The notes beneath the pieces were generated by a model. That model did not search any database, was not told the origin of the DNA, and saw only the letters and a list, made by a program, of their open reading frames with translations. A program made the position numbers and the translations under genes. Source: Actinomycetota bacterium (lineage in GTDB: Bacteria > Actinomycetota > CADDZG01 > WHSQ01). Taken from it: 5,527 bases of DNA. Each line of letters opens with the position of its first letter. Position 1 is the first letter of the stretch. Where the stretch lies: contig JADDQX010000143.1 of the NCBI GenBank assembly GCA_016781115.1, positions 1 through 5,527 on the forward strand, given 5' to 3'. This document shows, piece after piece, positions 4,016-5,527 of the stretch.

Positions 4016-5368
4016 ATGACCGACAGAACCTTGCAGTGGCTGGCGCGACTCGCCTCCCTCGTCGTCGTCGCCTTGTTCGTCGCCGGCGCCACCTTCGAGG
4101 TGATCAACGAGCCCCTCGGCGCCACCGAGTGGGGGTCGGGAGGCTTGGGAAACATCGTGTTCGTCGCGACGATGCTCGGCTTCGCCGGGGTCGGCGCCGT
4201 GGTCATAGCCCGCCAGCCGCGTAACACCGTCGGGTGGATCATGCTCGGCATCGGTGCGGTCGAAGCCGTAACCGGAGCGGTGGAGGGCTACGCTCGCTAC
4301 CGCGGCCTGCTCACCGAAGCAGGCTCGGTTGCCGGAGGCGATGTGCTTCTCGCCTTCATGGCCGGCACCTGGGTGTTGGTGATCGGGCCCCTCGGCACCT
4401 TCTTGATCCTGCTCTTCCCAGACGGCCGGCTACCGTCTCCACGGTGGAAGCCGGTCGCCTACCTCTCCGGCTTCGCCATAGCCGCTATCTACCTGCTGAT
4501 CCTGTTCGCTCCGGGAACCTTCGCCGACGTCGGGTTTCCGAAGATCACCAATCCACTGGGCATCGAGGCACTCCGCCCGTTCCTGGACCTGCTGTTCGCG
4601 GGGCTGCTCTTGCTCCCCTTTTCGATCCTCGCTTCGGCCGCCGGTCTGGTCCGGCGATTCCGCAGGTCGCGGGGGGTCGAGAGATTGCAGATGAAGTGGC
4701 TGGCGGCCGTGGGGAGTCTGGTAGCCATCGTCTACCTGGCCGCGATGCTGGGAACCCTGGGCAACGATCTTTGGGGTGATGGGCCGGCCGCGTGGGTGAC
4801 ATGGCTCCAGACCGGCGCGCTGTCCACCATGGCGCTCGTCCCGATCTCGATAGGGGTCGCGATCCTCCGCTTCCGCCTCTACGACATCGACAGGCTGATC
4901 AACCGGACCCTGATCTACGTCGTCCTGACGGGGGTCCTGACGCTCACGTATGTGGCCTCCGTCGCGGTTCTCCAGGTCGTCTTAGACCCGCTCGCGGGTG
5001 AGTCCCAGCTGACCGTCGCGGGTTCGACGCTGGCCGTTGCCGCCCTCTTCCGGCCCCTGCGTGACCGGGTCCAGACGTTCATCGACCGGCGCTTCTATCG
5101 GCGCAAGTACGACGCCGCCCGGACGCTGGAGTCGTTCGCCTCGAAGCTCCGCGACGAGCTCAGCCTGGATGCCCTGAGTCACGCGCTCGTAGGGGTCGTC
5201 CGTGACACGATGCAGCCGGCTCATGTGTCTGTCTGGCTTCGATCCCGTACCGAGGAGCCAACCTCGGCAGTCTCGGAGAGGATCGTCCCTCAACCGAGCG
5301 CGCGGCCGGTCGCGCGAGACCTTCTTCCGGGGTCGGGGCCTTTCCGGGAACGAGCCGTCAGCCGGTAA
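4016..5368 (+). CDS. Polytopic membrane protein resembling a histidine-kinase sensor half, no kinase domain
   Basis: 450 residues with an ATG start and TAA stop. About nine or ten hydrophobic segments are visible, near 11-28, 45-64, 72-89, 113-134, 146-166, 188-212, 229-247, 265-284, 298-323 and 333-346. The motif LLFPDGRLPSPRW (132-144) after the fourth, and LRFRLYDIDRLINRTLIYVVLT (284-305), are features I associate with a common actinobacterial and chloroflexal membrane sensor family that often carries GAF and histidine kinase domains. After the last helix comes a basic, cytoplasmic, probably coiled segment (FRPLRDRVQTFIDRRFYRRKYDAARTLE..., 345-372), then helices to MQPAHVSVWLR (399-409), which in relatives leads into the next domain. 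Here only a Pro/Ser/Arg-rich tail of about 40 residues follows: no H-box, no ATP-binding domain and no GAF fold. The opposite-strand endonuclease III gene begins at once, so there is no room for a lost kinase. It may signal through a partner. The ligand is unknown. Confidence 0.8.
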   Translation: MTDRTLQWLARLASLVVVALFVAGATFEVINEPLGATEWGSGGLGNIVFVATMLGFAGVGAVVIARQPRNTVGWIMLGIGAVEAVTGAVEGYARYRGLLTEAGSVAGGDVLLAFMAGTWVLVIGPLGTFLILLFPDGRLPSPRWKPVAYLSGFAIAAIYLLILFAPGTFADVGFPKITNPLGIEALRPFLDLLFAGLLLLPFSILASAAGLVRRFRRSRGVERLQMKWLAAVGSLVAIVYLAAMLGTLGNDLWGDGPAAWVTWLQTGALSTMALVPISIGVAILRFRLYDIDRLINRTLIYVVLTGVLTLTYVASVAVLQVVLDPLAGESQLTVAGSTLAVAALFRPLRDRVQTFIDRRFYRRKYDAARTLESFASKLRDELSLDALSHALVGVVRDTMQPAHVSVWLRSRTEEPTSAVSERIVPQPSARPVARDLLPGSGPFRERAVSR

Positions 5369-5527
5369 AGGTCGGGCAGGCCGGCCTCCTGCGACGAGGG
5401 GCACAAGGGCTCGACAGGGCAATCGGCGCAGAGCGGTTTCTTCGCATCGCAGGTGCGGCGGCCATGCTCGATGAAGAGCTCCGTCACCTTGCGCCAGTCC
5501 TTCTTCGGGACCAGCTCCATCAGGCGG
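5290..5527 (-). CDS. nth: Endonuclease III (DNA glycosylase/AP lyase), C-terminal end
   Basis: Only the 3' part is in the window; the gene continues beyond base 5527 and its TGA stop is at 5292-5290. Visible protein begins RLMELVPKKDW, then LFIEHGRRTCDAKKPLC and ADCPVEPLCPSS. The cysteines follow the diagnostic spacing C-x6-C-x2-C-x5-C (codons from 5451 to 5401), which holds the [4Fe-4S] cluster of the Nth/MutY family. LFIEHGRRTC is the usual helix before it in Nth. Nth removes oxidised pyrimidines in base excision repair; the catalytic Lys and Asp lie upstream, outside the window. MutY-type relatives share the cluster, but the C-terminal ending without a NUDIX-like domain favours Nth. After the last cysteine there is a tail of 36 residues, Arg/Gly/Ser/Pro-rich, of which 25 are encoded antisense to the end of the membrane sensor gene. 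E. coli Nth has only about eight residues there, so the tail may be an extension gained by stop loss. Confidence 0.9.
   Translation of the reverse strand, partial: RLMELVPKKDWRKVTELFIEHGRRTCDAKKPLCADCPVEPLCPSSQEAGLPDLYRLTARSRKGPDPGRRSRATGRALG

Noticed and set aside
4234..4779. 181-residue plus-strand frame inside the sensor gene.
   Set aside because: Arg/Pro/His-rich shadow; the main frame shows clear membrane helices throughout.
1..5527. Defence system, CRISPR, prophage, toxin-antitoxin or biosynthetic cluster.
   Set aside because: All genes are housekeeping, transport or membrane genes; no nuclease-helicase pairs, integrases, repeats with spacers or small toxin-like pairs were seen.

Overview
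The window reads as ordinary chromosomal DNA from a high-GC actinobacterium. The evidence is a Mce (mammalian cell entry) gene followed by a Mce-associated membrane protein, a probable F420-dependent luciferase-like oxidoreductase, an MEP-pathway IspH, GTG starts, and start regions that look leaderless. It cannot be placed below phylum from the sequence alone; a soil or environmental lineage outside the well-studied genera is plausible.

Layout. (1) Positions 1-1091, plus strand: the 3' end of a Mce-family substrate-binding protein, a 90-base spacer, then a Mce-associated protein with one membrane segment. This is the tail of a Mce lipid-import cluster. (2) 1092-2108, minus: a 338-residue LLM-class flavin/F420 oxidoreductase whose stop codon abuts the stop of the Mce-associated gene. 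(3) 2109-2231: a divergent promoter region with a 15-bp palindrome. (4) 2232-2516, plus: pterin-4a-carbinolamine dehydratase. (5) 2509-2835, minus: a small four-helix membrane protein, probably co-directional with and downstream of (6) ispH, 2876-3829, minus. (7) 3830-4015: a divergent intergenic region rich in inverted repeats. (8) 4016-5368, plus: a 450-residue polytopic membrane protein that resembles the sensor half of an actinobacterial histidine kinase but has no kinase domain. (9) 5290-5527, minus: the C-terminal end of endonuclease III with its iron-sulfur cluster cysteines, cut by the window edge.

The genes do not form one pathway. The Mce genes form one functional unit and ispH with the small membrane gene may form another; the rest are single housekeeping or metabolic genes. 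The region is compact: the three convergent gene pairs are separated by 0 bases or overlap by 8 and 79 bases. There is no gene-free stretch above 300 bases. I saw no rRNA, tRNA, CRISPR array, insertion sequence or phage gene.

I did not find a convincing new multi-gene system. The most useful observations are a shared leaderless-promoter signature at three genes that lack a Shine-Dalgarno site, several clean palindromes at promoters, a 22-bp perfect palindrome inside the Mce gene, and the kinase-less sensor-like membrane protein.
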